DNA from: Betaproteobacteria bacterium
GTDB taxonomy: Bacteria > Pseudomonadota > Gammaproteobacteria > Burkholderiales > SG8-41
Direction of reading: 5' to 3'
Assembly (NCBI GenBank): GCA_025356695.1
Contig: JANXSE010000196.1
Span: 1-54,473, forward strand
DNA length: 54,473 bases
Position numbers and translations under genes: made by a program. Every line of letters starts with the position of its first letter. Position 1 is the first letter of the stretch. This document shows positions 32,594-40,987 of the stretch, piece after piece. The notes under the pieces were generated by a model. That model saw only the letters and a list, made by a program, of their open reading frames with translations, ran no database searches and had not been told where the DNA came from.

Positions 32594-33352
32594 ATGAAGC
32601 AGTTTCTTGTGCCGGCTGCCGCAGCATTGATTGCACTCAACAGCGGCGGCGCAGCGGCCGACGAAGTTTCACTCATCGCGCCGGGCGGCATCCGCGCGCC
32701 GATCCAGAAAATGATTCCGGATTTCGAGCGCAAGACCGGCCACAAGGTCAATGCGACGTTCGGCTCGGGTAACGGCACCAAGCAGCAGGTCATGAAGGGC
32801 GAGATGTTTGATGTGCCTGTCGTGCAGCCGCCGCTCGGTGAAGTTACCGCTACCGGTCATGTCATTACCTCAAGTGAAACGCCGCTTGCCACTGTCGCGG
32901 TTGCGCTGGCGGTGCGCAAGGGCGCGCCCAAACCCGATATCTCAACCGCTGATGCAGTGCGGAAAGTGCTGCTGGCGGCAAAGTCGGTATCGATTCCCGA
33001 TGGTGCGCGCGGCGCGGCCGCTGGCGCAAGTTTCGACGAAACACTGAAAAAGCTCGGCATCGTCGAGCAGATGAAGCCGACATTGAAGCGTGTGCAGGGC
33101 GGCGCCGGCGCGATGGAGGCCATCGCCAAGGGTGAAGTCGAGATCGGCCTCACATTCCTGAGCGAGATACACGATCCCGCTGTTGAAGTCGTCGGCGTAC
33201 TGCCGCGCGAAATTTCAACGCCGACCGGGCTGGTTGGTTACATCCACAGCAAAGCGAAATCGCCGGCTGCTGCGCAGGCGCTATTGACCTATCTTTCGTC
33301 GCCCGAAGCGGCGAAGGTCTACAAAGAACTCGGCATGCAGCCGGGCAGGTAA
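32594..33352 (+). CDS. ModA-like periplasmic substrate-binding protein
   Basis: A 252-residue binding protein with a signal peptide (residues 1-22, GGAAAD) and a strong GGAGGAGTTACC leader. 'VSLIAPGGIRAPIQKMIPDFERKTGHKVNATFGSGNG', 'KGAPKPDISTADAVRKVLLAAKSV' and 'ALLTYLSSPEAAKVYKELGMQPGR' align it with the paralogues at 11639 and 19656. Again no ABC permease is linked. It sits five bases before a Bug gene, the second place in the window where a ModA-like and a Bug receptor share an operon. Confidence 0.92.
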   Translation: MKQFLVPAAAALIALNSGGAAADEVSLIAPGGIRAPIQKMIPDFERKTGHKVNATFGSGNGTKQQVMKGEMFDVPVVQPPLGEVTATGHVITSSETPLATVAVALAVRKGAPKPDISTADAVRKVLLAAKSVSIPDGARGAAAGASFDETLKKLGIVEQMKPTLKRVQGGAGAMEAIAKGEVEIGLTFLSEIHDPAVEVVGVLPREISTPTGLVGYIHSKAKSPAAAQALLTYLSSPEAAKVYKELGMQPGR

Positions 33353-33357
33353 TTCTC

Positions 33358-34317
33358 GTGTCGCGTCCGTTGCGAACGACGGCAATGGCTGTGCTGTCGC
33401 TGTGCACAGGCATTGCCGTGGCGCAGACTTATCCGCACAAGCCGATCCGCATCGTTACCACCGAGCCGGGCGGCGTTGCCGATTTGACGGCGCGCCTGAT
33501 CTCGCAGGGCCTGAACAACCGGTTTCATCAACCGGTGATCGTCGATAATCGCGGCGGCGCCAGCGGCGTCATCGGCATCGATATCGTCGCGCGCGCGCCG
33601 GCCGACGGCTATACGCTGATCGTGTTCAGCCCTTCGCTGTGGACGCTGCCGCTGATACAACGCACCAACTACGACACGCTGCGCGATTTCGCACCGGTTA
33701 CGCTCGCGGTGAATGCGCCGAACATACTGCTGGTGCATCCGTCGTTTCCGCCGACCTCGGTGAAAGCGCTGATCGCGCTGTCCAGGGCAAAGCCCGGTGA
33801 ATACAACTATGCCGCCGGCTCGATCGGCGCGGCGAGCCATCTCTCAGGCGAACTCTTCAAATCGATGGCGGGGGTGAACATCGTGCGCGTGCCGTTCCGC
33901 GGCACCGGCCCCGGGCTCACCGCGGTGGTTGGCGGACAGGTGCATATGATGTTCGCCGGCGCGGGTGCTGCGGTACCGCATATGCAGTCGGGCCGTTTGC
34001 GCGCGCTGGCGATTACCAGCGCGCAGCCGTCGGCGCTGTTTCCCGAATTGCCGACCATCGCATCGTCAGGCCTGCCCGGCTACGAACTCGAAACCAACAC
34101 CGGTATGTTTGCGCCGACCGGCACGCCGGTGGCGATCATCAATCGCCTGCAGTCTGAAATTTCGCGCGCCCTCAATCAACCGGAGATCAAACAGAAACTC
34201 GCCGGCGCCGGCATGGAACCGGTTGCCAGCACGCCGGCGGAATTTACAGCCAAGGTCAAAGCCGAAATCGCGCGGCTCGGCAAAGTGGTCAAAGACGCAG
34301 ACATCCGCGCGGACTAA
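33358..34317 (+). CDS. Bug/TctC-family solute receptor
   Basis: A 319-residue receptor starting at GTG 33358. Signal peptide ending IAVAQ. It has 'IVTTEPGGVADLTARLISQGL', 'HQPVIVDNRGGASGVIGIDIVARAPADGYTL', 'NYAAGSIGAASHLSGELF' and 'RVPFRGTGPGLTAVVGGQV'. The 'TTEPGG' opening is shared with the receptor at 6564 and sets both apart from the 'PFAAGG' type. Cotranscribed with the ModA-like gene (5-base gap). Periplasmic. Confidence 0.94.
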   Translation: MSRPLRTTAMAVLSLCTGIAVAQTYPHKPIRIVTTEPGGVADLTARLISQGLNNRFHQPVIVDNRGGASGVIGIDIVARAPADGYTLIVFSPSLWTLPLIQRTNYDTLRDFAPVTLAVNAPNILLVHPSFPPTSVKALIALSRAKPGEYNYAAGSIGAASHLSGELFKSMAGVNIVRVPFRGTGPGLTAVVGGQVHMMFAGAGAAVPHMQSGRLRALAITSAQPSALFPELPTIASSGLPGYELETNTGMFAPTGTPVAIINRLQSEISRALNQPEIKQKLAGAGMEPVASTPAEFTAKVKAEIARLGKVVKDADIRAD

Positions 34318-34336
34318 CCGAGTGTTAGCAGGGGCT

Positions 34337-34419
34337 GTCACTCCCGCGAAGGCGGGAGTCCAGTTCCACCCCTGGAAAATAGCAAGAACTTCCTGGATTC
34401 CCCCCTTCGCGGGAATGAC
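34337..34419. repeat. dispersed palindromic repeat (copy 1)
   Basis: The left end starts GTCACTCCCGCGAAGGCGGGAGTCCA, of which the inner CCCGCGAAGGCGGG is itself self-complementary. The right end is TGGATTCCCCCCTTCGCGGGAATGAC, so the ends are inverted copies. A second copy is at 51821-51904. Sequences of this type (TCCCGCGAAGGCGGGA cores) are abundant intergenic repeats in Betaproteobacteria. Confidence 0.85.
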
Positions 34420-34448
34420 CTTGTTGATATATGGTTTGCCCTGATGCT

Positions 34449-35195
34449 TTACAACTGCCCCGCACCGCCATCCGCGCCGATTTCCGCGCCCGTCATGTAC
34501 GACGAATCGTCGCTGACGAGAAACAGCGCAACCTTCGCCATCTCATCGGCAGAACCGAAACGACGCATCGGATTTTGCTGCACGATGCCTTCGGCCATTG
34601 CTTTCGCTTCAGCTTCCGGCATGCCGAGGCGGCCGAAGATCGGCGTTTCGATCGGTCCGGGGCTCAGCACATTGACGCGGATTCTCCGTGCAATCAATTC
34701 CGACGCCAGCGTGCGTGCCAGAGAACGCACCGCGGCCTTGCTTGCCGCGTAGACGCTGGTGCCGGGCCAGCCTTTTTGATTGACGATGCTCGAGGTAAAC
34801 ACCACCGCGCCGCTGTCGCGCAGCAGAGGAGCGAATTTCTGCGTCGTGAAGTAGAGACCTTTGACGTTGATGTTGAAGGTCTTGTCGAAGAATTTTTCGT
34901 CCACCTGTTCCAGCGGCGCGAATTCAGCAATGCCGGCATTTGCAAACAAAATGTCGATTTTGCCGAAGCGCCGCTCAACATCCGCCACTGCGGTTTCGAT
35001 TTGTTTGACCGATGCGACGTCGGTCTTCAGCGTGACGGCTTTGCCGCCAAGTTCCTTGCCGGCTGCAGCCAGCGTTTTTTCATCGCGGCCGAGGATCACC
35101 ACCTGCGCGCCTTCGGCGATAAACAGTTTGGCGGTGGCGAGGCCAATGCCGCTGTTGCCGCCGGTGATCACTGCAATTTTGTCTTTCAGCTTCAT
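34449..35195 (-). CDS. short-chain dehydrogenase/reductase
   Basis: A 248-residue SDR. The cofactor loop is 'VITGGNSGIGLATAKLF', then 'NAGIAEFAPLEQV', catalytic Ser in 'FTSSIVNQKG', the Tyr-Lys pair in 'SVYAASKAAVRSLART', and 'RVNVLSPGPIETPIF'. An Arg/Asp pattern after the second strand ('VILGRDEKTL') suggests NADP. Start chosen at ATG 35195, after AGGAGTTTTACC. An Rrf2 operator-like site lies 21-37 bases upstream, so transcription is probably under the Rrf2 regulator next door. The substrate is unknown. Confidence 0.95.
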   Translation of the reverse strand: MKLKDKIAVITGGNSGIGLATAKLFIAEGAQVVILGRDEKTLAAAGKELGGKAVTLKTDVASVKQIETAVADVERRFGKIDILFANAGIAEFAPLEQVDEKFFDKTFNINVKGLYFTTQKFAPLLRDSGAVVFTSSIVNQKGWPGTSVYAASKAAVRSLARTLASELIARRIRVNVLSPGPIETPIFGRLGMPEAEAKAMAEGIVQQNPMRRFGSADEMAKVALFLVSDDSSYMTGAEIGADGGAGQL

Positions 35196-35215
35196 GGTAA
35201 AACTCCTGTAATAAA

Positions 35216-35232
35216 GTAACAAATACAGTTAC
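35216..35232. promoter_or_regulatory. Rrf2 operator-like palindrome upstream of the SDR gene
   Basis: GTAACAAATACAGTTAC differs at only two positions from the site at 35664-35680 (GTAATAAATATAGTTAC), and both are followed by ATT. The inverted arms GTAAC/GTTAC around a 7-base spacer and the repetition beside the regulator gene indicate a binding site for the adjacent Rrf2 protein. Confidence 0.75.
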
Positions 35233-35250
35233 ATTTAGGGGCAAAAAAAA

Positions 35251-35661
35251 TCACATCACTTTATTGATGTCCGACAAATAAACTTTTTCGAGTTCGCGTT
35301 CGTAAACGTTTTGCGCCTTCTGCAAATGTTTGGACAGCACGCCGCGCACCTTGCAGCTCACCACGCAGCCCTTGCTCTCCGGGTTGTCGTGCAAATTCAT
35401 CAAAGCTTCATCCTTCATCACTGATCGATACACCGCCAGCAGTGAAATCTCGCGCGGGCTGCGCGCCAGCATGAAGCCGCCGGCCTTGCCGCGTTCGGCC
35501 TTGATCAGGCCGGCGCGGTTCAAATCGCCGAGCAGCCGCCGCACCACCACCGGGTTGGTGTTGACCGATTTCGATAAAAACGCCGACGAGACTTTCTCGC
35601 CCAGGTAGGCCATCGCCGTCATGATGTGCACGGCCATCGAAAATCGCGCGTTCGCAGTCAT
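35251..35661 (-). CDS. Rrf2-family transcriptional regulator
   Basis: A 136-residue regulator: 'MTANARFSMAVHIMTAMAYLGEKVSSAFLSKSVNTNPVVVRRLLGDLNRAGLIKAERGKAGGFMLAR' is the Rrf2 winged helix with its Gly-Gly wing. Only two cysteines ('GCVVSC') are in the sensing region, where iron-sulphur members such as NsrR and IscR have three, so the signal is probably thiol or ligand based rather than a standard cluster. A palindrome touches the first codon and leaves no room for a ribosome site, so translation may be leaderless. It precedes the SDR gene by 55 bases. Confidence 0.93.
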   Translation of the reverse strand: MTANARFSMAVHIMTAMAYLGEKVSSAFLSKSVNTNPVVVRRLLGDLNRAGLIKAERGKAGGFMLARSPREISLLAVYRSVMKDEALMNLHDNPESKGCVVSCKVRGVLSKHLQKAQNVYERELEKVYLSDINKVM

Positions 35662-35663
35662 AT

Positions 35664-35680
35664 GTAATAAATATAGTTAC
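35664..35680. promoter_or_regulatory. Rrf2 operator-like palindrome at the regulator's own start
   Basis: GTAATAAATATAGTTAC, flanked by AT and AT to give ATGTAA...TTACAT, ends two bases from the start codon of the Rrf2 gene. Its twin is at 35216-35232. Binding here would repress the regulator itself. Confidence 0.75.
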
Positions 35681-35879
35681 ATTAAAAGTAAAAATCAAGT
35701 GCCTGCATCAAACTAACCGGTGCCCGCCCGCCGATGCCGCCGTCCGGCATTTGATTTTATGGTGGATTATCGAATGTCCGGAACAGATGCCCGTTTTGCG
35801 ACGCATACCCGTCTGCACGCTGCATGCACTAATATAAGCACCATCCGCTCAACTCAATTCAACCACACCGGAATACGTC

Positions 35880-36716
35880 ATGGATAACCAATTCGCACTG
35901 CTCGACCACGCCAAAAGCACGCTGATTGATCTTGCCATCAAATTCGGCCCCAAGGTCGTTGTCGCTATCCTCATCATCATCGCCGGTGTTTATGCCGGCC
36001 GCACGCTGGGCCGCATGTTTGACCGTTCGCTCGACAGGCTGCGTCTTGACCCGCCGGTGCGCATACTGCTGGTGCGCCTGCTGCGGCTGGTGGTGCTGGC
36101 GTTGTTTTTCATCATGGCGTTGCAGAACCTCGGCGTTGAACTGCTGCCTTTGATCGCTGGCCTCGGTGTCGCCGGCGCCGGCATCGCATTGGCCATGCAG
36201 GGCGTGCTCGGCAATATGGTCGCGGGGTTGACCATTATCTTCACGAAACCGTTTCGTGTTGGCGAATACATCTCGATCGTCGGTGTCGAAGGTCAGGTCG
36301 AGTCGATCGATCTCTTCGACTCGCGCCTGAGTCACGCCGACAAATCCATCATCGTGGTGCCCAACCGCAAACTGGTCGGCGAAATTCTGCACAACTACGG
36401 CCAGATCCGACAGGTGAATCTGAGTGTCAGCATCGCGCGGGCGAAAGATCTCGAAGGCGCGCTTGCCGCCGTGAAGGCAGTGGTCAGCGCCAATGCCTGC
36501 GTGCTGCAGGAACCGGCGGCCGTGATCGGCGTTACCAAACTCGAAGCCGGTGCCATTACTATCGCAGTCGCACCGTGGGTCAAGGTCACCGACTACGCTT
36601 CAGTTGGCGGCGATCTCAACCGCGCCATCGTCGCGAAGTTTGCCGAGGGTGGCATTCAGTATCCGGCGTCGCCGCTCGAAGTTCACGTCACAGGCGGAGC
36701 GCCGGCGATGCATTGA
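35880..36716 (+). CDS. mscS: MscS-type small-conductance mechanosensitive channel
   Basis: A 278-residue protein of typical MscS length (E. coli 286). A first membrane helix (about 25-45) is followed by a second and the pore helix 'LGVAGAGIALAMQGVLGNMVAGLTIIFTKPFRVGEYI', with the alternating Gly/Ala packing that forms the gate. 'GVEGQVESIDLFDSRLSHADKSIIVVPNRKLVGEIL' starts the beta domain. The inner-membrane channel opens under high tension to release solutes after osmotic downshift. No operon partner. Confidence 0.96.
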   Translation: MDNQFALLDHAKSTLIDLAIKFGPKVVVAILIIIAGVYAGRTLGRMFDRSLDRLRLDPPVRILLVRLLRLVVLALFFIMALQNLGVELLPLIAGLGVAGAGIALAMQGVLGNMVAGLTIIFTKPFRVGEYISIVGVEGQVESIDLFDSRLSHADKSIIVVPNRKLVGEILHNYGQIRQVNLSVSIARAKDLEGALAAVKAVVSANACVLQEPAAVIGVTKLEAGAITIAVAPWVKVTDYASVGGDLNRAIVAKFAEGGIQYPASPLEVHVTGGAPAMH

Positions 36717-36746
36717 TTTATTGCAACTCAACAGGGGGAGACGGCG

Positions 36747-37559
36747 ATGAAAAAAATAATATCAGCACTATGGTTCGTATCAATGCTGGCGGCAGGTACA
36801 GCGTGGGCGCAGGCCTACCCGCCCAATGAAGCGGGCGTGACAATGGGGCACTGGCATCTGAACTCGAAAGACGTCGAAGCCAGCAAGAAAATTTTTGTCG
36901 GCATGGGCGGCACTCCAATCAAGCCGGGCGACTTTGAAATCGTGCGCTTTCCCGGTGTTGCTGTCTTTCTGCATCAGCGCCCGGGCTCACCGCCGGCGAA
37001 CGGCGGCACCATCGGCTCGGTGGTGAACCACGTCGGTTTTGTCGTCAACAATGTGCAGGAGTCGGTTGCACGTTGGAAGGCCAATGGCGTAACGGTGCTG
37101 CCCGGCAACAACAATCGGCTCGATCAGGCCTACGTCGAAACGCCCGACGGTCTGCGCATGGAAATTCTCGAAGACAAAACGCAAACGGTGCCGATCCGCC
37201 ACGAGCACGTCCACCTATTTCTGCCGGAGGCGGTGATCCCGCAGGCGCAAGCCTGGTACGTGCAGACCTTCGGCGCCAAGCCGGGTGTGCGCGCCGACAG
37301 TCCGGTTGCCGACGTGCCCGGTGTGCAGATGCGCTTTGCAAAAACCGACAAACCGGCCGTCACCACCAAAGGGCGCGTGCTCGATCACATCGGCTTTGAT
37401 GTGACGGACCTCAATGCCTTCGTCAAAAAGCTTGAAGCCGCCGGTAACAAGATGGACCGGCCCGTTGAGCGCAATGAAAAGTCCGGCGACCTGCTGGCGT
37501 TTTTTTACGACCCGTGGGGCACCTACATCGAGTTGAACGAAAGGCGCAAGCCGCTGTAG
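36747..37559 (+). CDS. exported VOC (glyoxalase-fold) protein with two modules
   Basis: A 270-residue protein with a signal peptide (MKKIISALWF... ending AWAQ), unusual for VOC proteins, which are mostly cytosolic. Module 1 has 'TMGHWHLNSKDVEASKKIFVGMGG' and 'VVNHVGFVVNNVQESVARWKANG'; module 2 has 'HEHVHLFLPEAVIPQAQAWYVQTFGAKPG' and 'VLDHIGFDVTDLNAFVKKLEAAG'. Histidines and a late Glu ('WGTYIELNE') could form a metal site. The substrate is unknown. It starts 30 bases after mscS, with an AGGGGGAG ribosome site. Confidence 0.88.
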   Translation: MKKIISALWFVSMLAAGTAWAQAYPPNEAGVTMGHWHLNSKDVEASKKIFVGMGGTPIKPGDFEIVRFPGVAVFLHQRPGSPPANGGTIGSVVNHVGFVVNNVQESVARWKANGVTVLPGNNNRLDQAYVETPDGLRMEILEDKTQTVPIRHEHVHLFLPEAVIPQAQAWYVQTFGAKPGVRADSPVADVPGVQMRFAKTDKPAVTTKGRVLDHIGFDVTDLNAFVKKLEAAGNKMDRPVERNEKSGDLLAFFYDPWGTYIELNERRKPL

Positions 37560-37593
37560 CGTCTTGCAAGACGAGATCGCTTAAGTCAAAGGA

Positions 37594-37617
37594 GCCGGGC
37601 TCAATCTTGCGCCCGGC
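37594..37617. terminator. hairpin between convergent genes
   Basis: GCCGGGC (37594-37600) pairs with GCCCGGC (37611-37617) around a 10-base loop, midway between two convergent genes. No T run follows on either strand, so it is at best a weak bidirectional stop. Confidence 0.35.
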
Positions 37618-37625
37618 CCTCTCGA

Positions 37626-38264
37626 TCAACCGGCGAGCGCGACGCGCGGTTGAAAGCCCTGTTCTTCAAGCACCTTTTGCAGCACCTCGTCGTAGGTCCA
37701 GCCGTTGATGCGCGTTTTGCCGAGGAAGATGGTCGGCGTGTTGGTGATGCCGAGATCGTGCGCCTGCACCACCGCGGCGAGTGCGCGTTCGGCGTAGTGG
37801 GGCGTTTCGAGCGCGGTCTTCAGTTCGGCGGGGTCGAGGCCGACGCGTTCGGCGGCGGCCATCAGGGTTTCGATCTCACCGATGTCGCGGCCTTCGATCC
37901 ACAACAAATCGTAGACCGCTGTCTTGTATTCGAAATCGAGGCCGTGGTCGGCGGCGAATTCAAGCGCTTCGAAAGCGTGAAAGCTGTAATGGCGCTTTTC
38001 CGGAAAGCGCATTTTCGGGTACAGTTCGGGCGCCATTTCCTTGAACCACGCATGGCGGCGTTCCTCGTCGGCGGCATCGCGTTTGCGCGGCGTGCCTTCA
38101 AGCGGCGTATCCGGATGCAGCCAGTGCGGGCGCCACAGCGGTTCAACATCGTATTCGCGCGCGATGCGGTCGATCTGCTCAACCGCGAGAAAACTGTAGG
38201 GGCAGACAAAGTCGGCGAATACTACAACGCGAAATTTGTTTGCAGATTCCTGTGCTGCTGTCAT
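37626..38264 (-). CDS. DsbA/FrnE-family oxidoreductase-like protein with CPYS motif
   Basis: A 212-residue thioredoxin-fold protein with the inserted helical domain of the FrnE/DsbA family. The active site reads 'DFVCPYSFLA' (Cys21-Pro-Tyr-Ser24), so only one cysteine is present, as in 2-hydroxychromene-2-carboxylate isomerase-like and glutathione-dependent members rather than disulphide exchangers. 'TNTPTIFL' is the cis-Pro loop. No signal peptide, so cytosolic. Last of three minus-strand genes with a cupin-like and a VOC gene; a glutathione-linked isomerisation in an aromatic pathway is possible. Confidence 0.88.
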   Translation of the reverse strand: MTAAQESANKFRVVVFADFVCPYSFLAVEQIDRIAREYDVEPLWRPHWLHPDTPLEGTPRKRDAADEERRHAWFKEMAPELYPKMRFPEKRHYSFHAFEALEFAADHGLDFEYKTAVYDLLWIEGRDIGEIETLMAAAERVGLDPAELKTALETPHYAERALAAVVQAHDLGITNTPTIFLGKTRINGWTYDEVLQKVLEEQGFQPRVALAG

Positions 38265-38281
38265 CTCGCACCTCCGGTTTC

Positions 38282-39052
38282 TTATATCGCTCTTGCCATC
38301 GCTTCAGCCGCTTCAACGGACAGACCTTCACCGGTGATGCCGCCTTCGAGCGCATCTTTATCGAAGGTCAGAAACGCCACGGTGGCGCCCTGATCGCCGG
38401 TGATCAACGGTTCGCCGGTTTCTTCGCCGCAAATATAGCGCAAACCCGGCGGGCCGATTTCCTGTTCGTTAATCATAACCGAGCCTTCGAGCACCACCTC
38501 ATAACGCCCGAATTCCGCTGCCGGCATGTTGAGCGCGGCATGGGCGGGCGCCTTGACGATGGCGGCGATCGGGCCGATATCAGGCGGCATCAGATAGGTG
38601 AACGATGCGCCATCGGCGCCGGGCAGCGGATGCCATTGCAAACCCTCCGCAACGGCCGCGTACAGACGCCCGCGCAGATTGATCTTGCGCCGCGCTTCCT
38701 TGTTCGCCATCGAGACAATGCCGCCGCAACGCGGATGCAGCACCAGCATCTCATGATGGTTCGATACGGCGAACGGCCCGTAGGGCATGTTGTGGTCGGT
38801 GTAATGAATCGCCGGCGCGTCGAGATGTTTGACGCCGCGCGGAAATTCCATCGCGCCGGAGAGCAACAGCTGAAACTGCGACGTCAGATGCATGTGCGCA
38901 TAAACCGACGGGCAATCGTCGAAACGGAAGCGCAGCGCCTCGGGTCCGCCGTCCTCGCCGGACAGCAGCACCTGACATTCGAAGGAAACGCCTTCACTTA
39001 CGCCGCGTTTCCACGGCGCGTTTGCCGCATCAATTACGTAGCTGCGTTGCAT
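38282..39052 (-). CDS. cupin-like protein of unknown function
   Basis: A 256-residue protein with two beta-rich repeats. 'YAHMHLTSQFQLLLSGAMEFP' and 'IHYTDHNMPYGPF' look like a cupin histidine motif. The second half contains 'FGRYEVVLEGSVMINEQEIGPPGLRYICGEE', a cupin-like strand pair. I do not recognise a named family. Cytosolic. It stands 17 bases before the DsbA-like gene and about 120 bases after the VOC gene in the same direction. Confidence 0.7.
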   Translation of the reverse strand: MQRSYVIDAANAPWKRGVSEGVSFECQVLLSGEDGGPEALRFRFDDCPSVYAHMHLTSQFQLLLSGAMEFPRGVKHLDAPAIHYTDHNMPYGPFAVSNHHEMLVLHPRCGGIVSMANKEARRKINLRGRLYAAVAEGLQWHPLPGADGASFTYLMPPDIGPIAAIVKAPAHAALNMPAAEFGRYEVVLEGSVMINEQEIGPPGLRYICGEETGEPLITGDQGATVAFLTFDKDALEGGITGEGLSVEAAEAMARAI

Positions 39053-39175
39053 GCTGAAAGAATAGCATTTCCGCTAATGCATTTGCGGCAGCGGCGATTC
39101 AGTCCGTGGTAATTCCCGCGTCGCGGGCAGAGGGCGGAGATATTCCATGGGCGTTCGGGTTCGCAACGGCTCTGC

Positions 39176-39577
39176 TTATTTAGCTGCGGGGCGCACCGGT
39201 TTTTTGTAACGACCGAGCGGCACCAGCTCCGCCACCGTGCCGCCGGGGGCACGGAACTTCACCGGAATCACGCCCGGATCGCTGATGATGGTGCAACCGT
39301 AAGAGAGAATCTCTTTGGTCGATTTCTCGATGTCGTCGACTTCCACCGCAAAATGATGAATGCAGGGGCCGGCGCCCGAGGCTTTCGATTCCGCCGAGTC
39401 GGTGCCGTCGTCGTACTTCATCAGTGTGAAATCGATTTCGCCGTCGGTGAGGTGGCGCGAGAGGTGGTCGCGGGTCTTGCGCGTTTCGGCTTCCCAGAAA
39501 CCGAATACGTTTTCGTAAAACGCCGAAGTTTTTTCGAGGTCTTCGACCTTAAGCGCGATGTGGACGATACGATTCAT
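39176..39577 (-). CDS. VOC-fold lactoylglutathione lyase-like protein
   Basis: A 133-residue single-module VOC protein. 'RIVHIALKVEDLEKTSAFYENVFGFWE' with His6, 'CIHHFAVEVDDIEKSTKEILSYG' with a second His, and a late Glu in 'GTVAELVPLG' give a plausible metal site. Length and pattern match glyoxalase I-like and extradiol-type single-domain proteins. First of the VOC, cupin-like, DsbA-like run. The substrate is unknown. Confidence 0.9.
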   Translation of the reverse strand: MNRIVHIALKVEDLEKTSAFYENVFGFWEAETRKTRDHLSRHLTDGEIDFTLMKYDDGTDSAESKASGAGPCIHHFAVEVDDIEKSTKEILSYGCTIISDPGVIPVKFRAPGGTVAELVPLGRYKKPVRPAAK

Positions 39578-39797
39578 GGTTTTCTCCGGTAAGTGGTGCG
39601 TTAGCTGTAGCCCGATGCAAAGGCCGGGAACAAAAACGGGCTGCGGATTGCTGTTTACAGGCCGGGGCGGGACTTACGCAACCCCCGTGTGATACACTAC
39701 GGGCGTAGTAATATGAATTGCAGCGCACAGCCAGTGCGCATCCGCAGTTCCCGATCCGCAGAATTCCGGCGGTCTCGATTGTGAATCTCCAGCAGCC

Positions 39798-40943
39798 GTG
39801 TCCGTTTATTTCATCTACACCCTGAGCCTGTTCAACTGCGTTGCGATTGCCGCCGCGCAGATTGTGTTGTCGCTCTATGCGCTGCAGCTGGGTGCGAGTA
39901 CGCTGACCGTCGGCATGGTGGCCGCGACCTTCTCGATTCTGCCGATGCTGCTGGCGCTTACCGCAGGCCGGCTGATCGACCGCTACGGTGCGCGCTGGCC
40001 GATGATGTTCGGCGCATTGGGCGGCGGGCTCGGTTTGCTGGTGCCGTATTTTGTGCCGGGACTGTCGGCGCTGTTTATCGCCGGCACGTTGTGCGGCCTC
40101 GCGATGATTTTTTTCAACCTGTCGACGCAGAATCTGGTCGGTCTCTTGAGCACACCGGAAAACCGCACGCGCAATTTCAGCAACTACACGCTGACCATGT
40201 CGGCATCGAGCCTGCTCGGCCCGCTGGTCGGCGGCTTCTCGATTGACCACTCGAACCACGCCACCACCTGCTTGTACCTCGCGCTGTTGATGGCAGCGCC
40301 GCTGACCATACTCGCCACCAAAGGCGGCGCCATCCCCGGCGGCACACGCCGCGCCGTGGTGGCGGGCGGCGGCGGCAGCAGCATCCGCGACATGCTGGCC
40401 AGCCCGCTGGTGCGCAAAGTGCTGATCACGGGCAGCCTCTTCAACGTCGGCATCAACCTCTATCAGGTTTACATGCCGGTTTACGCGCACTCGATCGGTT
40501 TCTCCGCCTCGACTATCGGCATGGTGATGGCGATGAACTCGGCCGCTGCCTTCATCGCGCGCTTCATGCTGCCGCAACTGATCAAAAAACTCGGCGAGGG
40601 GCGGCTGCTGCGGACCGCGTTCTACATCGGCGCGGCCAACCTCATGCTGATTCCGTTTTTTCACAACCCCGTTCTGCTCGGGTTTGTCTCATTCATTTTC
40701 GGGCTCGGCATGGGCTGCGGCCAGCCCGTCGTCATCATGATGATGTTCAGCAGCTCGACCGACGGCCGTTCGGGCGAAGCGCTTGGCCTCAAATTCGCGA
40801 TCAATCAGCTGACAAAACTGGTCAGTCCCATCGTCTTCGGCGCCATCGCCACCGGCTTCGGCCTGTTGCCGATGTTCTGGGTCAATGCCGCGATGATGAC
40901 GGTCGGGGGCAGGACGAGCCGATTTAAGGGGTTGCGGAGCTGA
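39798..40943 (+). CDS. major facilitator superfamily transporter
   Basis: A 381-residue polytopic protein starting at GTG 39798. The MFS loop 2-3 motif is 'GRLIDRYGARWPMMFG', and about twelve hydrophobic segments can be counted ('FVSFIFGLGMGCGQPVVIMMMF' near helix 10). The last helix runs into 'AAMMTVGGRTSRFKGLRS' and stops just before the AT-rich island, so the native tail may have been replaced at the junction. Family members export drugs or organic acids; the substrate here is unknown. Confidence 0.9.
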   Translation: MSVYFIYTLSLFNCVAIAAAQIVLSLYALQLGASTLTVGMVAATFSILPMLLALTAGRLIDRYGARWPMMFGALGGGLGLLVPYFVPGLSALFIAGTLCGLAMIFFNLSTQNLVGLLSTPENRTRNFSNYTLTMSASSLLGPLVGGFSIDHSNHATTCLYLALLMAAPLTILATKGGAIPGGTRRAVVAGGGGSSIRDMLASPLVRKVLITGSLFNVGINLYQVYMPVYAHSIGFSASTIGMVMAMNSAAAFIARFMLPQLIKKLGEGRLLRTAFYIGAANLMLIPFFHNPVLLGFVSFIFGLGMGCGQPVVIMMMFSSSTDGRSGEALGLKFAINQLTKLVSPIVFGAIATGFGLLPMFWVNAAMMTVGGRTSRFKGLRS

Positions 40944-40987
40944 CCTACTAAAATCGGCAAGTAGTTCCTTTTAACTATTCGGCTAAG

